Source: a bacterium (GTDB taxonomy: Bacteria; Actinomycetota; Acidimicrobiia; Spongiisociales; UBA5794). From it: 39,637 nucleotides of DNA. How positions within the stretch are numbered: the stretch's first letter is position 1; the number at the start of each line of letters is the position of its first letter. Location of the stretch: contig JAAELU010000647.1 of NCBI GenBank assembly GCA_024226255.1, forward strand, positions 1 to 39,637, given 5' to 3'. The notes below the pieces were generated by a model, which saw only the letters and a list, made by a program, of their open reading frames with translations, was not told where the DNA came from and searched no databases. The position numbers were made by a program, and so were the translations under genes. Shown here in pieces: positions 15,253-23,753 of the stretch.

Positions 15253-15999
15253 TCAGAGCCGCCCGGCGTCAACAATCCGTTGCAGGAACTGGCGGGTTCG
15301 TGGCTGCTGCGGATTCGAGAAGAGTTCTTTGGGGGTGCTCTGCTCGAGGATGACTCCGTCGTCGAGAAAGCACACCTGGTCGGCGACGTCACGGGCAAAC
15401 CCCATCTCGTGCGTCGCCACGATCATTGTCATGCCCCGGTCCTTGAGGCCGCGGATCACCCCGAGCACTTCGGCAACAAGCTCAGGATCGAGCGCCGAAG
15501 TCACCTCATCGAACAGCATCAACTCCGGTCTAGTGGCGAGAGCGCGCACGACGGCCACCCGTTGTTGTTGTCCGCCGGACAGACGGTCTGGGTACTCGTC
15601 GATCTTGTCGAGCAGGCCGAACTGCAGGAGCAGGTTCTGCGCGAGCTCGTGGGCCTCCAACTTGTCGACGCCGTGTACCTTGGTCGGCGCCAGCATGATG
15701 TTCTCGAGGACGGTCATGTGAGGGAAGAGGTTGAACGCCTGGAAGACGATGCCCATCTTCTGACGAATTTCGTTCGGATTCACCGATGGATCCGTGATCA
15801 CCGACCCATCGAAGAGAATCTCGCCCGAGTCGATCGGCACCAGCAGGTTGACGCACTTCAGGAGGGTCGACTTACCGGAACCCGATGAGCCGATGAGGCA
15901 AACGACCTCGTGCAGGTTCACCTCGAGGTCGACGTCGCGCAGCACCACCTTGTCGTCGAACGCCTTGACAACGTTGCTGAGCTCGACCTTGACGCTCAT
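15253..15999 (-). CDS. Polar amino-acid ABC transporter ATP-binding protein
   Basis: A 248-residue ABC ATPase of the GlnQ/HisP type. Walker A GSSGSGKST (37-45), VFQAFNLFPHMTVLEN (85-100) typical of amino-acid importers, signature LSGGQQQR (140-147), Walker B LMLFDEVTSALDP and the switch His in ATHEMGFA are present. The start overlaps the upstream permease stop by four bases. It should energise uptake of a polar amino acid together with the permease at 15996 and the binding protein at 17797. The exact amino acid is unknown. Confidence 0.9.
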   Translation of the reverse strand: MSVKVELSNVVKAFDDKVVLRDVDLEVNLHEVVCLIGSSGSGKSTLLKCVNLLVPIDSGEILFDGSVITDPSVNPNEIRQKMGIVFQAFNLFPHMTVLENIMLAPTKVHGVDKLEAHELAQNLLLQFGLLDKIDEYPDRLSGGQQQRVAVVRALATRPELMLFDEVTSALDPELVAEVLGVIRGLKDRGMTMIVATHEMGFARDVADQVCFLDDGVILEQSTPKELFSNPQQPRTRQFLQRIVDAGRL

Positions 16000-16895
16000 C
16001 CGCTACCCACCGCCTGTTTCCGTTTGCGATCCCGCTCCGTGTACCAGTCGGTGAACCGAGCGACCGGGACACTGACCAGCAGGAACAGCACGGTCGCCGC
16101 GATGTAGCCGGTGTAGTTGAACGTCTTGGCGGTGTAGATCTGGGCCTCACGCACTCCTTCACGGACGCCCAGGATGAACACCAGCGCCACGTCCTTCTGC
16201 AGGCTGACGAAACCGTTGAGCAGCGCCGGAATCACGTTGCGGATCGCCTGCGGTACCAACACATATCGAAGGGCCTTCATCTGGGTGAGGCCAAGGGACC
16301 GGGCCGCCATCCGCTGGCTCTCGTGGACCGACTCGATTCCGGCCCGATAGACCTCGGCGGTGTAGGCGCTGTAACTGATTACGAGCGTGGCGACCCCCCA
16401 AAAGAGTGGACTGGTGGGCACCCCCTTGAGCTGCAGGGCCGGGATCCCGAAACCGAGTAGAAGTATGAGCAAGATGATCGGGACGCCGCGGATCAGGTCG
16501 ATAAAAACGATCACCAGGGCCCGCAACGGAAAGAAGGCCGGGCCACGCAGCGCCCGGATCATCGCAAGCAACAACGCAATGCCGAGAATGAGCACTTCGG
16601 CGACAAGGAACATGCGGATGTCCAACCAGAATCCACCGACGACGTCGGGCCAGACTTCACGGAAGTTCGTCGGATTGAAGAACTGTTTCTGGACTGCGGG
16701 CCACGCCTCCGAACTGAGAATCCACCACAGCACGAGGGCGATCACGACAACCGTGGAGGCCGCGGCGATCAAGGCGCTGCGGGCACCCTCTTCTCGTGGA
16801 CGGCGCCTACGTTTGCGGGTCGGCCACAAACCAGGACTGCGAACTTTGTCCGGCGGAGATGTCACAAGGGAGCACGATACCCGCTGCGGCCTCAC
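15996..16895 (-). CDS. Polar amino-acid ABC transporter permease
   Basis: A 299-residue inner-membrane protein of the HisM/GlnP type. After a basic N-terminus (KRRRRPREEG) there are about five or six hydrophobic segments; RGVPIILLILLLGFG, YSAYTAEVYRAGIESV and the ATPase-contact loop AARSLGLTQMKALRYVLVPQ (around 200-225) are typical. A single permease gene implies a homodimer. The GTG at 16895 has no ribosome binding site and the true start may be a few codons downstream, for example GTG 16865. It is coupled to the ATPase by a 4-base overlap and diverges from the SAM hydrolase by 32 bp. Confidence 0.87.
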   Translation of the reverse strand: MRPQRVSCSLVTSPPDKVRSPGLWPTRKRRRRPREEGARSALIAAASTVVVIALVLWWILSSEAWPAVQKQFFNPTNFREVWPDVVGGFWLDIRMFLVAEVLILGIALLLAMIRALRGPAFFPLRALVIVFIDLIRGVPIILLILLLGFGIPALQLKGVPTSPLFWGVATLVISYSAYTAEVYRAGIESVHESQRMAARSLGLTQMKALRYVLVPQAIRNVIPALLNGFVSLQKDVALVFILGVREGVREAQIYTAKTFNYTGYIAATVLFLLVSVPVARFTDWYTERDRKRKQAVGSG

Positions 16896-16915
16896 CGATG
16901 GCTGCGACGCCGACG

Positions 16916-16921
16916 TAGAAT
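16916..16921 (+). promoter_or_regulatory. -10 box for leaderless SAM hydrolase transcript
   Basis: TAGAAT is followed by six bases and the GTG start at 16928, with no ribosome binding site. Confidence 0.4.
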
Positions 16922-16927
16922 TGGGGC

Positions 16928-17737
16928 GTGGCGTTCATCACTCTCACCACCGACTTCGGTACCCGCCAAGGCAGCCACACGGTTATGCACGGTGTCATCT
17001 ACACGATCGCGCCCGATGCCGTCGTCACCGACCTCAGCCACGAGGTGAGTCCGCAGGACATCCGCGAGGCAAACTTCGTTGTCAACAACAGTGCCTTCTT
17101 CTTCCCGTCCGGAACTGTTCACGTAGTCGTGGTCGACCCAGGCGTCGGGACGGCTCGCCGGGCCATGGCCGCCAAGATTGGCGAGCACTTTTTTGTCGCC
17201 CCGGACAACGGGGTTCTGACGGCGTGTCTACGGAGAGCTGAAGCCGAAGGATGGCCCACGGAGTTCATTCATTGCGACAAGCCGGAGTACTGGCTCGACA
17301 ACGTAACCAACACGTTTCACGGTCGTGAAGTGTTCGCCCCGGTCGCAGCTCACTTGGCTGCCGGGGTCCCCCTCGCCGGCCTAGGCGAACCGTTCGATGA
17401 TCCGGTGACGGTGCCTCTGTGGGGAGCGACCGAACTAGGTGACGGCAGTGTCGTCGGCGAGGTCATCTATATCGACGACTTCGGAAACGCCATCTGCTCG
17501 ATCCTCCCTGCCGAGATCGCCCACCTACCAATTCCCGACGGCGTGGAGGTCGAGTTGTGTGGCGCCGTGATCCGCGGAATGGTCAGCACGTTCGGCGACT
17601 CCGCGTACGGAACCGACACTCTCATCGCCCTGTGGGACTCGAGCGGATATCTGCTCGTGTCAGAGAACAACGGCACCGGTGGCAAAGTCATCCAGCCGTG
17701 CCCGGGCGATCCGGTAACCGTCAGCCGAACCGGCTGA
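16928..17737 (+). CDS. SAM hydrolase / adenosyl-halide synthase superfamily (DUF62) protein
   Basis: A 269-residue protein of the S-adenosyl-L-methionine hydrolase (adenosine-forming) family. TTDFG (7-11), the VVVVDPGVG motif near 66-74, APDNGVL, the NTFHGREVFAPVAAHLA segment and SENNGTGGK near the C-terminus are family hallmarks. Family members cleave SAM to adenosine and methionine, or in rare halogenating branches attack it with chloride or fluoride. Hydrolase is the default call. It lies between and opposite to the amino-acid transporter genes, starts at GTG with a leaderless-type -10, and is followed by a strong hairpin. Confidence 0.85.
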   Translation: MAFITLTTDFGTRQGSHTVMHGVIYTIAPDAVVTDLSHEVSPQDIREANFVVNNSAFFFPSGTVHVVVVDPGVGTARRAMAAKIGEHFFVAPDNGVLTACLRRAEAEGWPTEFIHCDKPEYWLDNVTNTFHGREVFAPVAAHLAAGVPLAGLGEPFDDPVTVPLWGATELGDGSVVGEVIYIDDFGNAICSILPAEIAHLPIPDGVEVELCGAVIRGMVSTFGDSAYGTDTLIALWDSSGYLLVSENNGTGGKVIQPCPGDPVTVSRTG

Positions 17738-17746
17738 TCAACTAGA

Positions 17747-17773
17747 ACGGGGCCCGGTTGAACCGAGCCCCGT
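17747..17773. terminator. Bidirectional terminator hairpin
   Basis: ACGGGGC, C, CGGTT paired with AACCG, A, GCCCCGT around a short loop lies between the convergent SAM hydrolase and amino-acid-binding protein genes. It can serve both strands. Confidence 0.75.
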
Positions 17774-17796
17774 CCTTGGTCGAATCGATTTAGCGG

Positions 17797-18681
17797 CTAG
17801 CCGCCGATGGTGGGAATGCCACCGCCCTGGGTCAGCCACTCATCCTCGAGCTCCTGGAGAACACCATCACTCTTGAGGGTGTTCAACGCGGCATTGACGC
17901 ACGAAACCAGGGGGTTGCCGTCGGCGAACAGCATCCCGTACTCATCCGGTGCGGCTGCATCCTCGGCAAACTGGCCGGCGATGACCGAGCCCTCAACCTG
18001 TACCGCGGTCACGAAGTAGGCGGCGGGAAGGTCGAGCACCAGGCCATCGATCTGGCCCGCGTTCATTGCGGCCTCGACGTCGACGTTTTCGTCGTAAACG
18101 TTCGGATCGGAATCCGGCTTGATGACATCCTCGATGAAGTCCAGGCTGGTGGTGCCGATGGCGGCTCCCAGCTTGGCGTCCTTGAGGTCATCCAGCGATG
18201 TGGCACTCGCATACGGTGAGTTCTCGAACGTGACTAGCGCCTGGCGTGTCACGTAATAGGGCTCACTGAAGTCGACCACTTGATCACGTGCTTCCGTGAT
18301 CGAGTACTGCTGAATGTTGAAGTCCCAGCCCTTCGGGCCTGGAGCAACCGCCTCGTCGAAACCAGTCCGTACCCAGACGACATCGGCATCGGTCAAACCC
18401 ATCTCGTTGGCGAGCGCATAGACCAGCGCCCCCTCGAAGCCCTTCTGCGACTCTGGATTGTCAAAGTCGGCGTCGCCGTCGCCAACCCACGGCGGGAATG
18501 CCGGGTCGCCCGTAGCCACTGTCAACTGACCAGCGGTGACCAGGTTGAGAGCGCCAACCTCACAAGAGACGTCGGGGTCGACCCCGGCCCCTTCATCGGT
18601 GCCACCGCATGCTGCTGCTACAAGAGCAAGCACCATGAGCAGGCCCAGCAATCTCGATAGAACCGTTCTGGATGCCTTCAC
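17797..18681 (-). CDS. Polar amino-acid ABC transporter substrate-binding lipoprotein
   Basis: A 294-residue lipoprotein. The signal peptide ends in AAAC (about C25), followed by a short acidic linker, then a family 3 solute-binding domain: LTVATGDPAFPPW, FEGALVYALANEMGL, the SITEARDQVVDFSEPYY motif and AAIGTTSLDFIED. It should capture a polar amino acid for the permease and ATPase at 15253-16895, from which it is separated by the reversed SAM hydrolase gene. GTG 18681 is chosen with GGAGG upstream, since the nearby ATG is followed at once by a stop. It has its own upstream region and is transcribed apart from the permease. Confidence 0.88.
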   Translation of the reverse strand: MKASRTVLSRLLGLLMVLALVAAACGGTDEGAGVDPDVSCEVGALNLVTAGQLTVATGDPAFPPWVGDGDADFDNPESQKGFEGALVYALANEMGLTDADVVWVRTGFDEAVAPGPKGWDFNIQQYSITEARDQVVDFSEPYYVTRQALVTFENSPYASATSLDDLKDAKLGAAIGTTSLDFIEDVIKPDSDPNVYDENVDVEAAMNAGQIDGLVLDLPAAYFVTAVQVEGSVIAGQFAEDAAAPDEYGMLFADGNPLVSCVNAALNTLKSDGVLQELEDEWLTQGGGIPTIGG

Positions 18682-18829
18682 ATATCCTCCAAAAACTCGA
18701 TACCAAAACCCTAGTGGAGGACGAGGGCACCGGCCGCATCGGCGACCCGACAGAGGCTAATGGGGTGCTCCCCCGTTTCCTGAGTCGTCACCTGCTACAT
18801 TCCGCGTTTCCCGTCCCACTAGAGGCACT

Positions 18830-19579
18830 GTGGTCGACAAGCGATTGCGCCGCGAGGCAGAGTTCCACGATCGCCGCTATTCCGGTGAGCACGAGTCCCG
18901 TGAAGGTGCTCGCAAGTTCTACTCGATATTCGCCGAGTGCCGAGCGGCCTACCTCGACAGGATCCTCGAAGACGTCGAGGACAAGCGTGTGCTCGAATAT
19001 GGCTGCGGACCTGGCGGGTTTGCGTCCCGCCTGGCCAAGGGGGGCGCGCAGGTCGTCGCCATCGACATCTCGCCAGAAGCCATTCGGCAGGCACGCAAGC
19101 GAACCCGGAAGCGTTTGGACGTCGAATTGCTGGAGATGAATGCCGAAGCCATGGACTTCCCCGACGAGGACTTCGACATGGTTTGTGGAACCGGAATACT
19201 GCACCACCTCGACCTGGCGCGAGCATTCAGCGAACTCGACAGAGTGCTCAAGCCCGGCGGCCGCGCCCTATTCATCGAGCCGCTGGGACACAACCCGGCC
19301 ATCAACGCATACCGGCGCCGCACCCCCGAGATGCGCAGCGCCGACGAGCACCCCCTTCTGATGTCCGACTTCGAAATGGCCCGGAGTACCTTTCCCAATG
19401 TTGATCTAACGTTCTTCAATCTCCTGACGCTGTTGGCCGTACCAGTGCGCACGACCAAGCTCTTTGGTCCGGCGGTCCGCGTCCTGGGTGGCGGCGATCG
19501 ACTGTTGATGCGGGTGGCCCCGTTCACCAAGCGATACGCGTGGAATGTGCTGATCGAGCTGTCGAAGGCCACCGCCTAA
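18830..19579 (+). CDS. Class I SAM-dependent methyltransferase
   Basis: A 249-residue methyltransferase. Motif I VLEYGCGPGG (54-63), acidic D79 in VVAIDISPEAI, and FDMVCGTGILHHL followed by RVLKPGGRALFIEPLG are of the Methyltransf_11 type (UbiE-like small-molecule enzymes). The acceptor is unknown. It starts at GTG 18830 without a clear ribosome binding site; an MFS transporter follows after 54 bp. Small-molecule methylation is inferred only from the family. Confidence 0.85.
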   Translation: MVDKRLRREAEFHDRRYSGEHESREGARKFYSIFAECRAAYLDRILEDVEDKRVLEYGCGPGGFASRLAKGGAQVVAIDISPEAIRQARKRTRKRLDVELLEMNAEAMDFPDEDFDMVCGTGILHHLDLARAFSELDRVLKPGGRALFIEPLGHNPAINAYRRRTPEMRSADEHPLLMSDFEMARSTFPNVDLTFFNLLTLLAVPVRTTKLFGPAVRVLGGGDRLLMRVAPFTKRYAWNVLIELSKATA

Positions 19580-19621
19580 GAGCGACCAGCTGTGAAGAGT
19601 CGGCAACATGCGTGGCGGCTC

Positions 19622-19627
19622 TAATCT
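19622..19627 (+). promoter_or_regulatory. -10 box for leaderless MFS transcript
   Basis: TAATCT followed by six bases and the GTG at 19634. Confidence 0.35.
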
Positions 19628-19633
19628 CTCCTG

Positions 19634-20890
19634 GTGTCCGCTGCTCCCCTCCACACCGATACACCGCGCCGCAAGTTCTATGGGTGGCGAATTCTTGGGT
19701 TCGCCACTGTGACGGCCGCGCTGACCGGGCCGGGACAGACCATTGGGGTGTCAGTGTTCATCGACCACTTCATTGCAGACCTCGACCTGACCCGATCGCA
19801 GGTGTCGACCGCCTACTTGATCGGCACGTTGCTCGGCGCCACGGCGCTGCCCACAGTCGGGCGCCTGATCGATCGTTACGGGGTGCGCCATGCAATCACG
19901 GCCATCGGATTGGGCTTTGGCGCGGCGTTGATCGCCATGAGTGGCGTTGCCAGCTTCATCACATTGGCACTCGGCTTCACATTCATTCGGCTCCTGGGCC
20001 AAGGTTCCTTGTCACTGGCGAGCACCGTGGCAGTGACTCACTGGTTCGACCGGCGCAGGGGATTGGCCATCGGCGTTTTTGCCACTGCCACGGGTGCCCT
20101 GATGGGGCTCACTCCCCTGCTCCTCAACCTTGCCATCGAGTCGACAACCTGGCGCACCGCGTGGGTTATTGCCGGCATAGCGATCCTGATCACCGTCGTT
20201 CCGATCGGCCGGTTCGGGATCGTGAGTTATCCAGCCGATATCGGGGACGTTCCCGACGGCCACGTGGCTGTCGCCGCCGTGCCGGAAGCTGGCCACGCGT
20301 CCCCTACTCGCTCCTACACCAGAGAGGAAGCGCTGCGGAGCGTCGGCTTCTGGGTGCTCTTCGCCGGAAGCGCGTCGGCGGGGCTCTTGTCGACCGCTCT
20401 CAATTTCCACCAAATCTCGCTGCTAGGTGAAGCCGGAATGTCGTCGAGCACAGCCGCATTGATGTTCCTGCCCCAGGTGATCGGATCGAGCATCGCTGGA
20501 CTGGTGTTCGGAACCCTCACCGATCGTGTGTCGGCCCGGTGGCTGGTCCCGAGCACGATGGTCTTTCTCGCCGGGTCGTTATTGCTGGCGGCCGTTGTCG
20601 CACCGGGCTGGATCGTCGTCGCCTATGCCTTGTGTCTCGGCCTGGCAGGTGGCTCCACAAGATCAGTCACGGCAGCACTGCTACCCAAGTGGTTTGGCGT
20701 CGGCCACATCGGATCGATCCAGGGCGCCATGACATTCGCCGGCGTCGGCTTCTCGGCGTTGGGTCCGGTGCTGTTCTCGCTGGGCCGCGACTGGTTCGGC
20801 GGTTACGGATCTACGTCTGTGATGTACGCCGCTATCCCGACCGCAGTCGCCATTGCCGCCGTGGTGCTCATCAAACCCGACGGCGACTAG
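19634..20890 (+). CDS. MFS transporter
   Basis: A 418-residue major facilitator protein with about twelve hydrophobic segments in two halves. The N-terminus FYGWRILGFATV and the helix 2-3 loop GRLIDRYGVRHA resemble oxalate/formate- or monocarboxylate-type MFS carriers; the central cytoplasmic loop carries TREEALRSVGFW. The substrate is unknown. GTG 19634 is supported by TAATCT six bases upstream rather than a ribosome binding site. It converges on the kynurenine genes across a gap filled by two palindromic repeats. Confidence 0.85.
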   Translation: MSAAPLHTDTPRRKFYGWRILGFATVTAALTGPGQTIGVSVFIDHFIADLDLTRSQVSTAYLIGTLLGATALPTVGRLIDRYGVRHAITAIGLGFGAALIAMSGVASFITLALGFTFIRLLGQGSLSLASTVAVTHWFDRRRGLAIGVFATATGALMGLTPLLLNLAIESTTWRTAWVIAGIAILITVVPIGRFGIVSYPADIGDVPDGHVAVAAVPEAGHASPTRSYTREEALRSVGFWVLFAGSASAGLLSTALNFHQISLLGEAGMSSSTAALMFLPQVIGSSIAGLVFGTLTDRVSARWLVPSTMVFLAGSLLLAAVVAPGWIVVAYALCLGLAGGSTRSVTAALLPKWFGVGHIGSIQGAMTFAGVGFSALGPVLFSLGRDWFGGYGSTSVMYAAIPTAVAIAAVVLIKPDGD

Positions 20891-20958
20891 GCCGAACAAG
20901 AGACACAAGTCGTGAAACGCCACCACCTTCCGTCTCTTGGCCTTGCAGGATGTCGTCT

Positions 20959-21003
20959 GTTCTTGCGTACATGGCGGCAGCTATGTGCCGGGATCTACGC
21001 AAG
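20959..21003. repeat. 48-bp palindromic element, copy C
   Basis: Begins GTTCTTGCGTACATGGCGG and reaches GGGATCTACGCAAG, with the outermost right bases degenerate (TAG rather than AAC). Its centre is nearly identical to copy D, which begins exactly 70 bp further on. Both lie in the convergent gap between the MFS and kynurenine monooxygenase genes. Confidence 0.75.
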
Positions 21004-21028
21004 TAGTGGGAGGCTCGACTCCCTCCAC

Positions 21029-21076
21029 GTTCCTGCGTACATGGCGGCAGCAATGTGCCGGGATCTACGCAAGAAC
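21029..21076. repeat. 48-bp palindromic element, copy D
   Basis: Begins GTTCCTGCGTACATGGCGG and ends GATCTACGCAAGAAC, a complete 48-bp copy. The outer arms pair except for one C/A and one C/C mismatch, and an inner GGCA/TGCC stem extends the hairpin. Confidence 0.78.
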
Positions 21077-21132
21077 AAGGAAGCCGGCGGGTCACTGCAC
21101 TGTTGCTGGAAAGCCTGAAGCCTCTCGGCGCG

Positions 21133-22482
21133 TCAAGTCTTGGGCAGCTTGGCGACCAGGTCGGCGGCGCGTTCGAAGTCGACGTCATCGATCGAGTCGA
21201 TGCCTTCGGTCAACTCCGTGAGCACTTCGGCTTGCACCGCGGCGCGGTGTTGAGCGTCGCCGTACGGCATCGTGTGGAACATCACCAGTGAGTAGCGGGG
21301 CGTGAACTCATCCGGGAACCGGCGCTCGAGTTCTAGCGCCAACTCGCGGCGCAGTTGGTAACCCTCTTCGCGAACCGAACTGCGCATCTCCACGTAATTG
21401 TCCAGCGCCATATCGGCGATGGCCTCGGTATTTGGCTTGCGCACTCTTTCAAAGAGATCGAACGCGGCGTTCCAGTCGTCCGGGTACTCCTCCAGGCAGG
21501 CCACCAGCACCTTGCAGGATTCCAGAGCAGCGTTCATTCCCTGGCCATGGAAGGGCACGATCGCATGGGCGGCATCGCCGAGCACGACTGCCTTGTCCCC
21601 GAGATGCCACCCGGTACAGCGCAGCGTCGCCAGGCGCCCCAAGGGGTACTCCAGGTATTGCTCCGCCAGATCCGGAGTCAGCGGCACAAAGTCGGGGAAT
21701 TGGGACTCGAACAGCTCAGTCACCGATTCCGCAGTCGTCAGGCTCTCCAGGCTGTGCGGGCCCTCTTCATTGGGCGCAAAGAGCGTGCAAGTGAAGGTAC
21801 CGCCGGTGTCCGCCAGCGCAATGAGCATGAATTCGCCCCGCGGCCAGATGTGGAGGGCATTGGCGTCGATGACGTGCTCGCCATCCGGCCCGGCCGGAAG
21901 AGTCAACTCCTTGTACCCGTGACCCAGCGGCTCAATCTGCTCATTGCCCTCATTGCCGTTCTGGATGAGCGCTCGGATCTCCGAACCGAACCCGTCGGCC
22001 CCGAACACGGCATCAACATCGACGTCATACTCAGTGTCGGTGAGATCATCGTGAAAGCGCAGTGTGCCCTCATCAAGGTCGCCGCCCAGACAGCGCTGAT
22101 TGAACAGAATCGACACCTCACCGCTCGCCTCGGCGGCATCGAGGAGAACCCCGTTCAGCTCGGACCGGCTCACGGAGTGGATTACCTCATCGGGGGTGTT
22201 TCCATAGGGCTGGAGAGCCTGCGCTCCGTCGAGCGAGTGGATCATGCGACCCCGCATCGGAATCAGCAATGGTCGTACTACATCCATCGCGCCGAGCTCC
22301 TCGAGAACCGCAATCCCCCGGGCCGCCAGCGCCAGGTTGATCGAACGCCCGGCGTCGATGTCGACCTTGCGCAGATCAGGACGTGACTCGTAAACGGTGA
22401 CGTTGTGGCCGGCACGGCCCAGGTAGGCGGCCAAGGCGGCGCCGGCAGGCCCGGCTCCGACAATCGTGACCATACGGCTCAC
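21133..22482 (-). CDS. kmo: Kynurenine 3-monooxygenase
   Basis: A 449-residue FAD monooxygenase. The dinucleotide motif IVGAGPAGAALA (7-18), the RSINLALAARG segment, GRMIHSLDG, and the second FAD motif GDAAHAIVPFHGQGMNAALES are those of kynurenine 3-monooxygenase, which makes 3-hydroxykynurenine using NADPH and O2. GTG 22482 is preferred, giving a 4-base overlap with kynU and a GGAGGT site at 7 bases; ATG 22473 is the alternative. Operon order is chimera, kynU, kmo. A 3-hydroxyanthranilate dioxygenase, the next enzyme, is not in the window. Confidence 0.9.
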   Translation of the reverse strand: MSRMVTIVGAGPAGAALAAYLGRAGHNVTVYESRPDLRKVDIDAGRSINLALAARGIAVLEELGAMDVVRPLLIPMRGRMIHSLDGAQALQPYGNTPDEVIHSVSRSELNGVLLDAAEASGEVSILFNQRCLGGDLDEGTLRFHDDLTDTEYDVDVDAVFGADGFGSEIRALIQNGNEGNEQIEPLGHGYKELTLPAGPDGEHVIDANALHIWPRGEFMLIALADTGGTFTCTLFAPNEEGPHSLESLTTAESVTELFESQFPDFVPLTPDLAEQYLEYPLGRLATLRCTGWHLGDKAVVLGDAAHAIVPFHGQGMNAALESCKVLVACLEEYPDDWNAAFDLFERVRKPNTEAIADMALDNYVEMRSSVREEGYQLRRELALELERRFPDEFTPRYSLVMFHTMPYGDAQHRAAVQAEVLTELTEGIDSIDDVDFERAADLVAKLPKT

Positions 22483-23753
22483 TTCAGCACCTCCGTGAGT
22501 ATGGAGACAAAGCGGTGAACATCCTCAAAGGAGTTGTAGAGCGGCACAGCGGCGACTCGTATGACGTTGGGGTATCGCCAATCACACTCCACGTCGGCTT
22601 CCTGTAGACGGTCGAACACTGCCTGTCCATCGACCTTTGGAGCCACGACCTTCAGCGATAGCTGGCAACCACGCTGTTCCAGATCACGGGGCGTGATGCT
22701 CTCGACCTGGCCGGACAGGTGTTCGTCGAGCAGGAAGTCCATGTACCGGACCAATTGCTCGCTCTTGGCCCGAAGCGGCTTCATGCCCCCGGCTTCTTCG
22801 AAGACTGCGAGCGAAGCCAGGACCGGCGCCATCGAGAAGATGGGCGCGTTGCTGATTTGCCAGGCCTCGGCGGAGGGGATCGGCAGAAACTCGTTGTTCA
22901 TCTCGAACCGGGTCGTCTTGTCGTGACCCCACCAGCCGTTGAAGCGAGCAATGTTGGCGTCGGCGTGATGGCGCTGGTGGATGAACGCGGCGGCCGTCGA
23001 TCCCGGCCCACCGTTGAGGTACTTGTACGTGCACCAAGCTGCAAAGTCGGCTCCCCAGTCATGAAGTGAAAGCTCGACGTTTCCGACCGCGTGCGCCAGA
23101 TCGAGTCCCGCAGTCGCCCCAACGTCATGGGCAGCATCGACAATGCGCTCCATGGGCATGACCTGGCCGGTGTAGTAGTGGACCCCGGGCAGCAGGACCA
23201 GAGCCAGCTCCGGCCCATGGTGGCGAATAGCTTCGACGATGTCGTCGGGACGCAACGTCTCTTCGCCATCGCGGGGCTTGATCGTGATCATCGCCTCGCT
23301 CGGATCGAGCCCGTGGAATCGGATCTGCGATTCCACCGCAAAGTGGTCTGAAGGAAACGCATGGTCCTCGATCAGGATCTTGAAGCGCTCGGCTGTCGGT
23401 CGATAGAAGCTGACCATCAGCAGGTGCAGGTTCACCGTGAGCCCATTCATCACCACGACTTCTTCCGGCAGCGCCCCCACCAGACGCGCCATCGGCCCGG
23501 CGAGAAGTTCGTGGTAGGGAGTCCACGGTCGATCAGTCTCGAAGTGGCCTCGCACCCCAAGCGTGGCCCACTTGTCGGCCTCCTCGATCAGGATCTCGCG
23601 AGCCGCCAGCGGCGCCAGGCCCAATGAGTTGCCGACCAGGTATGTCACCTCGGGCCGATGGCTCGGCTCGGGGAACACGAAACGGTCCCGGAACGGGGCG
23701 AGGTCGTCGGCAGCGTCGAGAGACCGCGCAAAGTCCAGTCCGACCTCAAACAT
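22479..23753 (-). CDS. kynU: Kynureninase
   Basis: A 424-residue PLP-dependent kynureninase, full length. YLVGNSLGLAP (38-48), the cofactor Asp in TAGLDLAHAVGN, and the Schiff-base lysine K244 in CTYKYLNGGPGS are present. It cleaves (3-hydroxy)kynurenine to (3-hydroxy)anthranilate and alanine. It overlaps the upstream Rid-ACMSD chimera by 8 bases and the downstream kmo by 4, so all three are translationally coupled. With Kmo it should supply 3-hydroxyanthranilate. Confidence 0.92.
   Translation of the reverse strand: MFEVGLDFARSLDAADDLAPFRDRFVFPEPSHRPEVTYLVGNSLGLAPLAAREILIEEADKWATLGVRGHFETDRPWTPYHELLAGPMARLVGALPEEVVVMNGLTVNLHLLMVSFYRPTAERFKILIEDHAFPSDHFAVESQIRFHGLDPSEAMITIKPRDGEETLRPDDIVEAIRHHGPELALVLLPGVHYYTGQVMPMERIVDAAHDVGATAGLDLAHAVGNVELSLHDWGADFAAWCTYKYLNGGPGSTAAAFIHQRHHADANIARFNGWWGHDKTTRFEMNNEFLPIPSAEAWQISNAPIFSMAPVLASLAVFEEAGGMKPLRAKSEQLVRYMDFLLDEHLSGQVESITPRDLEQRGCQLSLKVVAPKVDGQAVFDRLQEADVECDWRYPNVIRVAAVPLYNSFEDVHRFVSILTEVLK

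Noticed and set aside
20959..21076. Possible CRISPR array
   Set aside because: Only two adjacent units exist, the repeats are palindromic over their full length, and related copies lie dispersed kilobases apart without cas genes.
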